A stretch of 64,000 nt of DNA from Hyphomicrobiales bacterium. GTDB lineage: Bacteria > Pseudomonadota > Alphaproteobacteria > Rhizobiales > Rhizobiaceae. The stretch is taken from contig UBMI01000020.1 of NCBI GenBank assembly GCA_900466475.1, positions 1-64,000 on the forward strand, given 5' to 3'. A program made the translations under genes and the position numbers. The notes beneath the pieces are model-generated. The model made no database searches. It saw only the letters and a list, made by a program, of their open reading frames with translations, and was not told the DNA's origin. Below are positions 1 to 8,185 of this stretch, in pieces (the stretch's first letter is position 1; every line of letters starts with the position of its first letter).

Positions 1-269
1 ACGAAAATATCGTGGATTCGATCGCTCACACCCAATCTCCAAACCGTCGCCCAATCAGGGCACTCTCGCGTTCCGGTACCGGGGAGGCACCGGGCGTTTT
101 CATACCGCCCCGAAGCCTCAAGCAATCGCAATTCCGCCGCTGCCGCAGCAGCGGTTCATTACTCTGTCAGACCGACTATCGTGCACGTTACCGCGCGCAA
201 ACTACGACGCGATTGAGACAATGATGTAACGGTCGAGATCCCGCCGCGCGCGCTTCGATCCGGGCAAGA
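1..269. other. Non-coding edge, no gene recognised
   Basis: No convincing gene is seen. A 70-codon open frame on the plus strand (12-224) has no family resemblance and no good ribosome site. There is a small hairpin at 137-154 (arms CCGCTGC/GCAGCGG) without a T-run on either side, so it is not called as a terminator. Confidence 0.4.
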
Positions 270-1082
270 TCAGTCCCACTTCGGACCCCAGTCCGGGTCG
301 ACGACGCGGTGATTGCGGTCGATCGTCTCGATGCGGGCGATTTCCTCGGAAGAGAGCTTGATCGAACTTGCCTTGAAGTTCGAGCGAATGCGCTCGGGCC
401 GACCCGATGTCGGGATGGTGCAATAGCCCTTGGCAAGTTCGAAGGCGATCGCCACCTGTTCCGGTGTGGCATCATATTGTTCACCGATTGCGCGCAGCAC
501 CGGTTCGTCGGACAGAAGGCCACGGGCGATCGGCAGATAGCAGGTGACGAGGATTTCCTTTTCCCGGCAATAGTGTGCGAGCTTCTTGTTCTGCAGGATC
601 GGGTTGAGCTCGAACTGGTTGTTGGCGACCTTTCCCTTGCCGAGCAGGGCTTCGGTTTCTTCGAGAAGGCCGATCGTGAAATTCGAGACGCCGATCAGCT
701 TCGTCAGGCCGCCGGCCTGCGCCTCGGCGATCTGGGTTATGTAGACCTCGAGCGGAATGCGGCCGTTAGGCGATGGCCAGTGGATCAGCGTCAGGTCCAC
801 CTGATCGACCTTCAGCGCTTCAAGGCTCTTTTCCAGCGACGGGACGAGCGCCCCGGGGCCGAAATTATCGGTCGAAATCTTCGTCGTCAAGAAGACCTCG
901 TCTCGATCAAGGCTCGAATGGCGCAGCGCTTCGCCGACTTCGAATTCGGTGTCATAGGTCTGCGCGGTATCGAGGTGCCGGTAGCCGGTTTCGAGCGCGC
1001 ACAGGATTGCATCGATACCCTCCTTGCCGTTGCGCCCAAACGTGCCAAATCCCATCAACGGAATAACATCATGTTTTTGCAA
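270..1082 (-). CDS. Aldo/keto reductase
   Basis: Cytosolic NAD(P)H-dependent aldo/keto reductase (TIM barrel), likely reducing an aldehyde or keto-sugar; the substrate cannot be told. The family tetrad is visible: Asp in HLDTAQTYD with Tyr five residues on, Lys in TTKIS, and His in LIHWPSP. The N-terminal GFGTFG and late IPTSGRPERIRSNF (cofactor phosphate-binding region) fit the family, as does a length of about 270 aa. The frame can begin at a TTG at 1097, but a GGAGG lies seven bases before the next TTG (1082), so I take the later start, giving MQKHDVIPLMGFG. It follows nadC on the same strand after about 215 bp and is probably transcribed separately. Function beyond the family is not supported. 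Confidence 0.85.
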   Translation of the reverse strand: MQKHDVIPLMGFGTFGRNGKEGIDAILCALETGYRHLDTAQTYDTEFEVGEALRHSSLDRDEVFLTTKISTDNFGPGALVPSLEKSLEALKVDQVDLTLIHWPSPNGRIPLEVYITQIAEAQAGGLTKLIGVSNFTIGLLEETEALLGKGKVANNQFELNPILQNKKLAHYCREKEILVTCYLPIARGLLSDEPVLRAIGEQYDATPEQVAIAFELAKGYCTIPTSGRPERIRSNFKASSIKLSSEEIARIETIDRNHRVVDPDWGPKWD

Positions 1083-1297
1083 ATCTATTTCCTCCAATTC
1101 GCCTCACTCCTCCAGTGGGCTCACGAAGCTTTGCAATAGCCCGGGGCTGTGTCCAGCGAAAAACACTGATGGATTTCGGGCAAGTCCTGATGATCGTTTG
1201 GAGACAATGCGAGCGTGAATTCGGACCTGATGGCAGCCGGCCGGAACCGGCTACCAGATCATCCTCACGGTTTCAGATCCCGGAAAGCTGAGCGCTC

Positions 1298-2197
1298 CTA
1301 GAATGCCTGGGCAACACGGCGCAGTGGCGTCACGCTCTCGGCAGCGGCCTCGACGAAATCGAGACCGATGTCGAGAACCGGGGCGCTGTGCGTCAGCCAG
1401 CCGACCGAGATCAGGTCGACGCCAGAGGCGGCAATGGCCGGTGCCGTTGCCGGTGTGACGCGGCCGGAGGCCTCGGCGATCGCCCGACCGGCGACGATCC
1501 TGACGGCCTCGCGCAGCTGATCAGGCGTCATATTGTCGAGGAGGACGGCATCGACCCCCTGGCCCATTGCCTCGTGCAACTGCTCGAGCGTATCGACCTC
1601 CACTTCGATCTTGACCATATGGCCGACGCCGGCCTTGGCGCGGCGGATGGCTTCCGAAACGCTGCCGGCAATGGCGACGTGATTGTCCTTGATCAGCACG
1701 GCGTCGTGGAGCGCAAAGCGGTGGTTCATACCGCCGCCGGCCCGCACGGCATATTTTTCGAGCGCTCTCAGACCTGGTGTCGTCTTGCGGGTGCAGACGA
1801 CCGAGGCTTTCGTGTCGCGGATCGCTGTGACGATGCTGGCCGTCACAGAGGCGATGCCCGACAGATGGCCGAGGAAATTCAGGGCAGTGCGTTCGCCCGT
1901 CAAAAGGCCGCGCGACGGCCCTTCAATGGTGGCAATCACGCTGCCCGGTTCCACGGCCGCACCATCGGGCAGATGCCGGCGAAGCATAATGGCGGGATCA
2001 ACGAGCTGGAAGGCAAGCTCTGCGGCATCGAGACCGGCGACCACACCCGGCTGGCGGGCGGCCATGACGACTGTCGAGCGATGATCCCAGGGGATGACGG
2101 CCGCAGAGGTGATATCGCCGGCAAGGCCGAGGTCTTCTGCGAGGGCTGCGCGCACCAGCGGCTCGACAATGACGCGCGGAAGGGAAGCGAGGTTCAT
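1298..2197 (-). CDS. nadC: Nicotinate-nucleotide pyrophosphorylase (quinolinate phosphoribosyltransferase)
   Basis: Converts quinolinate and PRPP to nicotinate mononucleotide, the third step of de novo NAD synthesis from aspartate. Family motifs are visible: ALAEDLGLAGDITS near the N-terminus, GERTALNFLGHLSGIAS, CTRKTTPGLRALEKYAV, GGGMNHRFALHDAVLIKDNH, IEVEVDTLEQ, and VDLISVGWLTHSAP near the end. The frame is open upstream to 2260, but an AAGGAG eight bases before the ATG at 2197 and alignment with the family (MNLASLPRV...) place the start there, giving 299 aa, the usual length. The ribosome site lies inside the 3' end of nadB, whose stop is next to this start, so the pair is translationally linked. 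Last gene of nadABC. Confidence 0.95.
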   Translation of the reverse strand: MNLASLPRVIVEPLVRAALAEDLGLAGDITSAAVIPWDHRSTVVMAARQPGVVAGLDAAELAFQLVDPAIMLRRHLPDGAAVEPGSVIATIEGPSRGLLTGERTALNFLGHLSGIASVTASIVTAIRDTKASVVCTRKTTPGLRALEKYAVRAGGGMNHRFALHDAVLIKDNHVAIAGSVSEAIRRAKAGVGHMVKIEVEVDTLEQLHEAMGQGVDAVLLDNMTPDQLREAVRIVAGRAIAEASGRVTPATAPAIAASGVDLISVGWLTHSAPVLDIGLDFVEAAAESVTPLRRVAQAF

Positions 2198-2198
2198 C

Positions 2199-3743
2199 TC
2201 AGGCACTCCTTGCAAGGGGATGGGAGGCGGTCGCCCGGGCAATTTCCAGGGCATCGGCAAGTGTCAACTTGTGCCGCGCGGCTTCCGCCCGTTTCAGCGG
2301 GAAATCCGTGCGGGCATGCGCCCCGCGCGATTCCGCCCGAAGGCTGGCGAAGACGGCAATCAGCAGCGCGACGACCGCCGGATCCGAGGCCGGCCCGTCG
2401 TTTTCTGCGAGCGGCAGCAGGCTTGCGACGGCGCCATGGATGGCGCCCGCATTGCGCAGTACGCCGAGATGGCGTGAGACGATTGGCCTGACAAGCGAAG
2501 GGTCGGTTGCCGCAGGCAGCATCCCTGCAATCTCGGCTGTCGAGGATTTTGCAACCGGGGTCGCAAGAATGTCGCGCGCTGCCCGCATGCCCATAACCGC
2601 TGCTTCCAGCAGGGAATTGCTGGCGAGCCGGTTTGCCCCGTGCAGGCCGGTGGAGGCGGCTTCGCCCACAACCCAGAGCCCGGCGACTGAGCTGCGACCG
2701 ACGGCATCGGTTGCTACTCCGCCCATGTGATAATGGACGGCAGGCCGCACCGGGATCGGCTGGGACGCGGCATCGATGCCAGCCTCCCGGCAGAGTGCCT
2801 CGATAACCGGAAAACGCGTGGCGAAACGATCGCCAAGGGCTCTACGCGCGTCGAGAAACACTTTGCCGCCACGGGCGAGTTCGGCACTGATGGCGCGGGC
2901 CACGACATCGCGCGGTGCAAGTTCCGCGCCGGCAATGCCGGCCATGAAGCGTTCGCCATGCTCATTGACGAGTACCGCACCTTCGCCGCGGACTGCTTCG
3001 CTGACGAGCGCCAGCGGCCGGCGACGGGAATCGAGCGCCGTCGGATGGAATTGCACGAACTCCATGTCGGCAAGCTCAGCCCCGGCGCGTGCTGCAAGCA
3101 TGATGCCCTGCCCGAAATTGCCGATCGGATTGGTTGTCGCTTTATAGAGACCGCCAATGCCGCCGGTGGCGAGTACGATGCGCCGTGTCGGCAGGATAGT
3201 GGCGCCATTTTCGCCGACGCAAAGGAGGCCGATGACGCCGTCCTCATCCGTCAGGATACGTCGCGCCTCCAACCCTTCGAGCACTGTGATGGAGGGTGTG
3301 GAGATGACGGCTTCGACCAGCGCACGAACAATCGCCGCACCCGAGCCGTCACCTTGCGCATGCACGATGCGGCGGCGGCTATGGGCAGCCTCCAGCCCGA
3401 GCGAAAAGCTGCCATCTCCCGCCTTGTCAAAACGGACCCCCGCCCGTTCCAGTGCGGTGATCGCAGCCGGCGCCTCAGCGACGATGCCGGCAACAATGGT
3501 GGGGTCGCAGAGCCCGTCACCGGCAGCAAGCGTATCGGCCAGATGCAGTTCGGCATTGTCATCGGCGCCGAGCGCGGCGGCTATGCCGCCCTGGGCCCAG
3601 GCGCTCGACGTTTCAGCGCCGAGAGCAGCGCGAGTGACAATGACAACGGGCTCGGGCGCAAGCGTCAGCGCCGTCATCAGTCCGGCAAGGCCGCTTCCGA
3701 CTATGACGGGGCGGCCTGCAAGTTGGTCGGCAATATCGCTCAT
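2199..3743 (-). CDS. nadB: L-aspartate oxidase
   Basis: FAD enzyme oxidising L-aspartate to iminoaspartate, which NadA condenses with dihydroxyacetone phosphate to quinolinate. The dinucleotide fold is at the N-terminus (VGSGLAGLMTAL). Other family signatures are SSAWAQGGIAAAL, SRRRIVHAQGDGSG, the VLATGGIGGLYKATTNP block, QFHPTALD, SEAVRGEGAVLVN, HYHMGGVATD and GANRLASNSLLEA. At 514 aa it is near full family length; the C-terminal helical domain looks slightly short. The start ATG overlaps the nadA stop (ATGA at 3740-3743) and its stop abuts nadC, a tightly coupled nadABC operon. Confidence 0.96.
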   Translation of the reverse strand: MSDIADQLAGRPVIVGSGLAGLMTALTLAPEPVVIVTRAALGAETSSAWAQGGIAAALGADDNAELHLADTLAAGDGLCDPTIVAGIVAEAPAAITALERAGVRFDKAGDGSFSLGLEAAHSRRRIVHAQGDGSGAAIVRALVEAVISTPSITVLEGLEARRILTDEDGVIGLLCVGENGATILPTRRIVLATGGIGGLYKATTNPIGNFGQGIMLAARAGAELADMEFVQFHPTALDSRRRPLALVSEAVRGEGAVLVNEHGERFMAGIAGAELAPRDVVARAISAELARGGKVFLDARRALGDRFATRFPVIEALCREAGIDAASQPIPVRPAVHYHMGGVATDAVGRSSVAGLWVVGEAASTGLHGANRLASNSLLEAAVMGMRAARDILATPVAKSSTAEIAGMLPAATDPSLVRPIVSRHLGVLRNAGAIHGAVASLLPLAENDGPASDPAVVALLIAVFASLRAESRGAHARTDFPLKRAEAARHKLTLADALEIARATASHPLARSA

Positions 3744-4711
3744 ATCGACAGCATCCTCTCGACAGCGCGGCGAGCTGCGGCGGCAATCGCCGGATCGACC
3801 GTCACTTCGTGGCGGTTCTCTTCGAGAGCCGCGCGAATGTTGGAAAGCGTGATGCGCTTCATATGGGGGCAGAGATTGCAGGGCCGGATGAACTCGACAT
3901 CAGGGTGATGCACGGCGACATTGTCGCTCATCGAGCATTCGGTCAGCAGCACGACGCGGGCGGGCTTCTTCTGGCCGACATAATCGGACATGACAGCGGT
4001 AGAACCGGCAAAATCGGCCTCGGCAACGACATCAGGCGGGCATTCGGGATGGGCAAGCACCGTCACGCCAGGGTGGTTTTCGCGAAGCTGGCGCACATCG
4101 TCGGCGGTGAAGAGCTCATGCACTTCGCAATGCCCGTGCCAGGCGATGATCTCGACATCGGTTTCCCTGGCGACATTGCGGGCAAGATATTCATCCGGGA
4201 TCATCAGCACGCGCGGTACGCCAAGGGATTCGACTACCTGCTTGGCATTGCCCGAGGTGCAGCAGATATCCGAGGCGGCTTTGACTGCGGCCGAGGTGTT
4301 GACATAGGTAATGACAGGCACGCCCGGATGGGCCTGGCGCAACAGCGCGATATCCTCGGGCGTGATCGAATCCGCCAGCGAACAGCCGGCGCCGAGATCG
4401 GGGATCAGCACCGTCTTTTCCGGGTTCAGAAGCTTTGCCGTCTCGGCCATGAAATGCACGCCGGCAAGCACGATCACGTCGGCATCCACCTCGATCGCCT
4501 TGCGCGCCAGGGCCAGACTGTCGCCGACAATATCGGCCACGCCATGGAAGATTTCCGGCGTCTGGTAGTTATGCGCGAGGATAACGGCATTGCGCCTGCG
4601 CTTCAGTTCCAGGATCGCGTCGACATCGTCCTGGAACATCATCCATTCGGCTTTGGGAATGACGCGGCTGACGCGATCATAGAGGGAAGACGCGGATACA
4701 AGATGGTTCAT
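3740..4711 (-). CDS. nadA: Quinolinate synthase (4Fe-4S)
   Basis: Condenses iminoaspartate with dihydroxyacetone phosphate to quinolinate; uses an oxygen-sensitive [4Fe-4S] cluster. Visible: AHNYQTPEIFHGVADIVGDSL near the N-terminus and the cysteines in GCSLADSI (about residue 110), HPECPPD and CNLCPHM expected as cluster ligands in this family, plus TYVNTSAAVKA and CCTSGNA. Two starts are possible: ATG at 4723 and ATG at 4711. The second has GGAG six bases upstream and gives MNHLVSASSLYDRV, so it is preferred. First gene of nadABC; the promoter region with NadQ-type repeats lies directly upstream. Confidence 0.95.
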   Translation of the reverse strand: MNHLVSASSLYDRVSRVIPKAEWMMFQDDVDAILELKRRRNAVILAHNYQTPEIFHGVADIVGDSLALARKAIEVDADVIVLAGVHFMAETAKLLNPEKTVLIPDLGAGCSLADSITPEDIALLRQAHPGVPVITYVNTSAAVKAASDICCTSGNAKQVVESLGVPRVLMIPDEYLARNVARETDVEIIAWHGHCEVHELFTADDVRQLRENHPGVTVLAHPECPPDVVAEADFAGSTAVMSDYVGQKKPARVVLLTECSMSDNVAVHHPDVEFIRPCNLCPHMKRITLSNIRAALEENRHEVTVDPAIAAAARRAVERMLSI

Positions 4712-4728
4712 GGCCGGCTCCATTAATT

Positions 4729-4781
4729 ATGCTCGATTTGAGCATATCATGCGCAAAGAGATATTCTCACCGTGAGCATAT
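4729..4781. promoter_or_regulatory. Probable NadQ operator region upstream of nadABC
   Basis: The 71 bp between nadQ and nadA hold repeated sites. TGAGCATAT occurs twice in the same orientation (4739-4747 and 4773-4781), 34 bp apart. The first copy forms an inverted repeat with ATGCTC (4729-4734): ATGCTC, GATTT, GAGCAT. The second pairs imperfectly with CTCA at 4766-4769. Location between an NAD-regulator gene and nadA suggests binding sites for that regulator (inference); NadQ control of nadABC is known in Rhizobiales. Confidence 0.6.
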
Positions 4782-4782
4782 G

Positions 4783-5679
4783 TCAATTGCGGGAGAGCGG
4801 TAATTTCGTTCCGGCGAGCGCGCGCTCTTCGAGAATGGTCTGGCGGAAGCGGAAAAGCTTGGCCGGCCGGCCGCCGGTTTCGCTTGTCGCCCCGCCGGTT
4901 TCCTCCACCAGTTCCTGCTGTTCGATCAGGCGGCGGAAGTTCTGCTTGTGCAGGGTGAGCCCGGCCAAGGCCTCGACGGCGCGCTGCAATTGCAGAAGCG
5001 TGAAGTTTTCGGGCATGAGTTCGAAGACGACGGGGCGGTATTTGATCTTGGCGCGAAGTCTTGCAATGCCGGTCGCCAGAATCCGGCGATGATCGGCAAA
5101 CATCGGCCGGCCGAGATTGTCGTCCTTGCTGGCGCCGGCTTCGCAGACGAGTCCGGCCTCATAGAGCAGTTCATAACGCTGCAGCGTCAGATCCTCGTTC
5201 CAGCCGCCGCCATCGAGCCCGAAGGTGAAATCGGCGCGGCGATGGCGGTATTCGCGCCTGACGGGATCGGCATCGGCCCACAGGCGCAGGCGCGCGATCA
5301 GGTCATCGAGAATGTCTGGACGCCCGTCGCGATGGTCCTCCCAGGGGAAATATTCATACCAGCCATGCCAGCCCGGTCGTCCGGCGCCTGATTGCTCGTT
5401 GACGAGACCGAGATAGCTGATCGATATGGTGCGACCGCCCTGGATATCATTGTTCCGGTCACGATCGGCAAAGGTGTAAAGCTGCTCGAGGAAGCCGACG
5501 GGATGGGCAGTCTGTTCCTGGATCCATTCGCGCAGGCCCGATTGCAGCGTGCGATGGCCCATTTCGAAAGGGCCAGACGGCAGCGCATCGCCATTGCCGA
5601 TCGTCATGACGCGCGGCTCATCCCCGGTCACCGCGACGAGGACCGCGATCAGTTCCGCATGTGCAAAGCCTATCGTCAC
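4783..5679 (-). CDS. nadQ: NadQ/NrtR-type NAD biosynthesis regulator (Nudix-like + winged helix)
   Basis: Predicted transcriptional repressor of nadABC. The N-terminal 150 residues or so look like a Nudix fold (HAELIAVLVAVTGDEPRVMTIG then LPSGPFEMGHRTLQSGLREWI), but the catalytic Nudix box is degenerate, as expected for a sensor rather than a hydrolase. The C-terminus (LHKQNFRRLIEQQELVEETGG...GRPAKLFRF) matches the winged-helix end of NrtR-family proteins. The start is a GTG at 5679 with a poor ribosome site; an internal ATG at 5607 would cut off a strand of the Nudix fold, so the long form is kept. It lies upstream of nadA on the same strand with the repeat-rich region between them. The symbol rests on context and architecture. 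Confidence 0.8.
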   Translation of the reverse strand: MTIGFAHAELIAVLVAVTGDEPRVMTIGNGDALPSGPFEMGHRTLQSGLREWIQEQTAHPVGFLEQLYTFADRDRNNDIQGGRTISISYLGLVNEQSGAGRPGWHGWYEYFPWEDHRDGRPDILDDLIARLRLWADADPVRREYRHRRADFTFGLDGGGWNEDLTLQRYELLYEAGLVCEAGASKDDNLGRPMFADHRRILATGIARLRAKIKYRPVVFELMPENFTLLQLQRAVEALAGLTLHKQNFRRLIEQQELVEETGGATSETGGRPAKLFRFRQTILEERALAGTKLPLSRN

Positions 5680-5786
5680 CAGCGCCTGAGAATCTGTTTC
5701 TGATGGCTCTATTCTCTGGCATAGGCTGGCGCTGATGCCAATGGACCTTCCTTTTCTTCCCGGCGGGGGAAGGAAGATACTGCAGC

Positions 5787-6590
5787 CTAGCCCTCCGCCT
5801 CCAGCCGATGCAGGAAATTGCGCAACTCGGCTTCGTCGATGCCGACAAGATGGCGCTTTTCCGGATAGGCGCCGGAGCGGACATCCTCGGCAAATTCGTT
5901 GAAGGCGGCGATGCGTTCGCGTTGCAGCCGGTCATGTTCGGCTGCGAAGTTGCGATAGACCTTGGCGTGGCGCGGCGTGTGGTCTCTGGTCGTGCCGAGC
6001 ACATCGTCGGCAAAGAGATATTGCGCGTCGCAGCCGCGCCCGGCGCCCATGGAGATCATTAGCATCGAGGTGCGGTTGGAAATCGCCGCCGCGACATCGC
6101 CGGGGACGACCTCGATCTCGGCTGCGAAGGCGCCGGCATCCTGAAGCGCCTTCGTCTGGCGCCAGACATCGAAAGCGCTGGCCGCCGTCTTGCCGACGGC
6201 GCGAAAACCGCCGGTCCAGGTCGCCTTTGAGGGGATGAGGCCGGCATGGCCGCAGACGGGAATGCCTTCATCGCGCATACGGCGGATGGTCTGCAGGCTG
6301 GCGGCGCAATAGACGGCATCGCCGCCTGCCTTCAGCGCCTTGAAGGCCTCGCGCATATATTCTTCAGCCGAGACATGATCGCCATATTCCAGCCCGGGAA
6401 CGGCAAAGGGCGTCGGTGCCGCCTCGCGAAAGACCGACCCGAGCAGGGACGGTTGCACAGAGACCATGTCGATGCCGGCTTTTTCCGCCGCTTCTGCCTC
6501 CTCAAGCGTGGTGACGCGCAGCATTGTGAGCTGGCGTTTTCCCTTGAGCGCCAGGAGGTCGGCGACCGTGGCGCGATTATGTTTCTTCAT
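5787..6590 (-). CDS. PanB-superfamily (ketopantoate hydroxymethyltransferase-like) protein, diverged
   Basis: A TIM-barrel protein of the PanB/isocitrate-lyase superfamily, 267 aa, the usual PanB length. PanB-like blocks are clear: GIPVCGHAGLIPS followed by GGFRAVGKT, EIEVVP, and the MGAGRGCDAQYLFADDVLG stretch near the C-terminus. However, the segment aligned from memory with the metal-binding VGDS of E. coli PanB reads VQPS here, and the KIEGG region reads YCAAS, so ligands for metal and ketoacid seem changed. It probably does not make pantothenate. It is the last gene of a run with Moc-like oxygenase components, so it may handle a one-carbon product of that system (inference). Good ribosome site (AGGA, eight bases before ATG). 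Confidence 0.65.
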   Translation of the reverse strand: MKKHNRATVADLLALKGKRQLTMLRVTTLEEAEAAEKAGIDMVSVQPSLLGSVFREAAPTPFAVPGLEYGDHVSAEEYMREAFKALKAGGDAVYCAASLQTIRRMRDEGIPVCGHAGLIPSKATWTGGFRAVGKTAASAFDVWRQTKALQDAGAFAAEIEVVPGDVAAAISNRTSMLMISMGAGRGCDAQYLFADDVLGTTRDHTPRHAKVYRNFAAEHDRLQRERIAAFNEFAEDVRSGAYPEKRHLVGIDEAELRNFLHRLEAEG

Positions 6591-6611
6591 CGCATTATCC
6601 TTTGAAAACTA

Positions 6612-7838
6612 TCAGGCGGCGAGCAGCGACTTCAGCTTGACATTGGTGGCGGTCAGTGCGGCCGGGTCGGGATGCGCGCGTGCGGCAATCAGCATTTCCG
6701 CCAGCCGGATGTCGCGGGCGACCGCATTGCCGGGCCCGATGCCGCTTGCGGCAAGGAGCCGACCTTCGGCATCGAGATGGAAGAGGATGAAGGCCCCCTC
6801 GCCGAGATCGCGGCGCAGATGCCTGGCCGCGCCATCGGCAAGCCCTGTTATCTGCAGCGTCATCTCATACTGATCCGACCAGAACCACGGCACGGCGGCA
6901 ACCGATTCATCGGCGCCGAGCATATTGGCGGCGGCAAGCGTGCCCTGCTCCTGCGCATTGCGCCAGGATTCCAGCCGCACGCGCCGGCCGCCATAGAGGG
7001 CGAGCGGAAAGGAGCAGCAGTCGCCGGCCGCGAAAATATCAGGGGCGGAGGTACGCAGTCGGTCATCGACTGCGACGCCGTTGTCGATCGCAAGTCCGGC
7101 AACCTCGGCAAGCTCGATATTCGGCCTGGCCCCTATACCGACAAGCGCCAGATCGGCTTCGATCGCCTCGTCGTTGGAAAGCCGGATGACGGCTTTGCCG
7201 TTCTGCTCCGTCAGGGTTTCGATGGAGACACCGCAGCGCAGATCGACGCCTTCCGCGCGGTGACGCTCGGCAACGAGGTGGGCGATGTCTTCGGGAACGC
7301 CGCGCTTCAGCACCCGCTCCAGCCCTTCGACGAGGATGACATCGGCGCCGAGTTGGCGCGCGGTTGCCGCGACCTCCAGGCCGATGAAGCCGCCGCCGAT
7401 GACTGCAAGCCGTTTGCCAGGCTGCAGCACCGCGCGCAGTGTCACCGCATCATGATGTGTGCGGAGCGACCGGATATAGCTGCTTTCACTGGGCGCATTG
7501 GGAAAGGCACGCGCACTGGCGCCTGTCGCAAGCAGCAGCCGGTCATAGGCAAGCAGACTGCTGTCGGACAGGGCGACGGTATGAGCTGCGGCATCGAGAC
7601 CGGTTGCCGTCACACCGGTCAGGAGGCGAATAGTGCCAGCCTCATAGGTTTCCCGTGCGGCGATGAATTTCGGGTCGACAGTGCCGGCAAGGCCGGCCTT
7701 GGAGAGCGGCGGGCGCTCATAGGGCGTGTGCGGCTCGGAACCCACAAGCGTGATGTCGCCGTCAAATCCCTTGTCCCGGAGTGCGAAGGCGGCACGCGCC
7801 CCGCATTCCCCTGCGCCAATGATGACGAAATGGGCCAT
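6612..7838 (-). CDS. FAD-dependent ferredoxin reductase, MocF-like
   Basis: NAD(P)H-dependent flavoprotein of the rubredoxin/ferredoxin reductase type that would feed electrons to the adjacent Rieske ferredoxin. The FAD fold is at the N-terminus (IIGAGECGARAAFALRDKG), the pyridine nucleotide fold near residue 147 (VIGGGFIGLEVAATARQLG), and the second FAD motif in IFAAGDCC. The YERPPLSK block is typical of this subfamily. Length (408 aa) is normal. GAGG lies six bases before ATG, and the gene starts 8 bp after the ferredoxin stop. The order oxygenase, ferredoxin, reductase matches mocD, mocE, mocF of rhizopine-degrading rhizobia, so a MocF-like role is likely; the actual substrate of the system is not known. 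Confidence 0.85.
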   Translation of the reverse strand: MAHFVIIGAGECGARAAFALRDKGFDGDITLVGSEPHTPYERPPLSKAGLAGTVDPKFIAARETYEAGTIRLLTGVTATGLDAAAHTVALSDSSLLAYDRLLLATGASARAFPNAPSESSYIRSLRTHHDAVTLRAVLQPGKRLAVIGGGFIGLEVAATARQLGADVILVEGLERVLKRGVPEDIAHLVAERHRAEGVDLRCGVSIETLTEQNGKAVIRLSNDEAIEADLALVGIGARPNIELAEVAGLAIDNGVAVDDRLRTSAPDIFAAGDCCSFPLALYGGRRVRLESWRNAQEQGTLAAANMLGADESVAAVPWFWSDQYEMTLQITGLADGAARHLRRDLGEGAFILFHLDAEGRLLAASGIGPGNAVARDIRLAEMLIAARAHPDPAALTATNVKLKSLLAA

Positions 7839-7846
7839 GGCGCACC

Positions 7847-8161
7847 TCAGATCGCAATGAAGACGACGCCGTCTTCGATCTTGACGGGATAGGTCTTCAG
7901 GTCGACGCAGACAGGAGCCCCCTTGGCCTCGCCCGTCTTGTAGTTGAAACGGCCATTATGCTTGGGACATTCGATGATCTCTTCCATGACGAGGCCGTCG
8001 GCGAGATGGACCTGCTCATGGGTGCAGAGCCCGTCGGTGGCAAAGAACTCATCGTCCGGGCTGCGATAGATAGCGAATGTGCGCCCGCCATGGTCGAAGC
8101 GCATGACATCCTCTTCGTCGATTTCGTCCTTGCCGCAAACTTCGATCCAGTTACCGCTCAT
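7847..8161 (-). CDS. Rieske [2Fe-2S] ferredoxin, MocE-like
   Basis: Small soluble Rieske ferredoxin (104 aa) carrying electrons from the reductase to the membrane oxygenase. The cluster ligands are plain: Cys46-x-His48 in GLCTHEQVHL and Cys65-x2-His68 in ECPKHNGRF. There is no signal peptide. A strong GGAGG precedes the ATG. It sits between the desaturase-like oxygenase and the FAD reductase, all on the minus strand with short gaps, so the three form one operon. The set resembles MocD/E/F, the components required in rhizobia to demethylate the rhizopine 3-O-methyl-scyllo-inosamine; a role in another oxidative demethylation is equally possible. Confidence 0.88.
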   Translation of the reverse strand: MSGNWIEVCGKDEIDEEDVMRFDHGGRTFAIYRSPDDEFFATDGLCTHEQVHLADGLVMEEIIECPKHNGRFNYKTGEAKGAPVCVDLKTYPVKIEDGVVFIAI

Positions 8162-8185
8162 CTCTTTTCCTCCCTCGATCTTGTT

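Noticed and set aside
12..224. 70-codon frame at the left edge
   Set aside because: No ribosome site, no similarity and an Arg/Ser-rich composition typical of spurious frames.
5745..5785. Inverted repeat CTTCCC/GGGAAG after the PanB-like gene as a terminator
   Set aside because: No T-run on either strand after the stem; downstream bases on the minus strand are A-rich.
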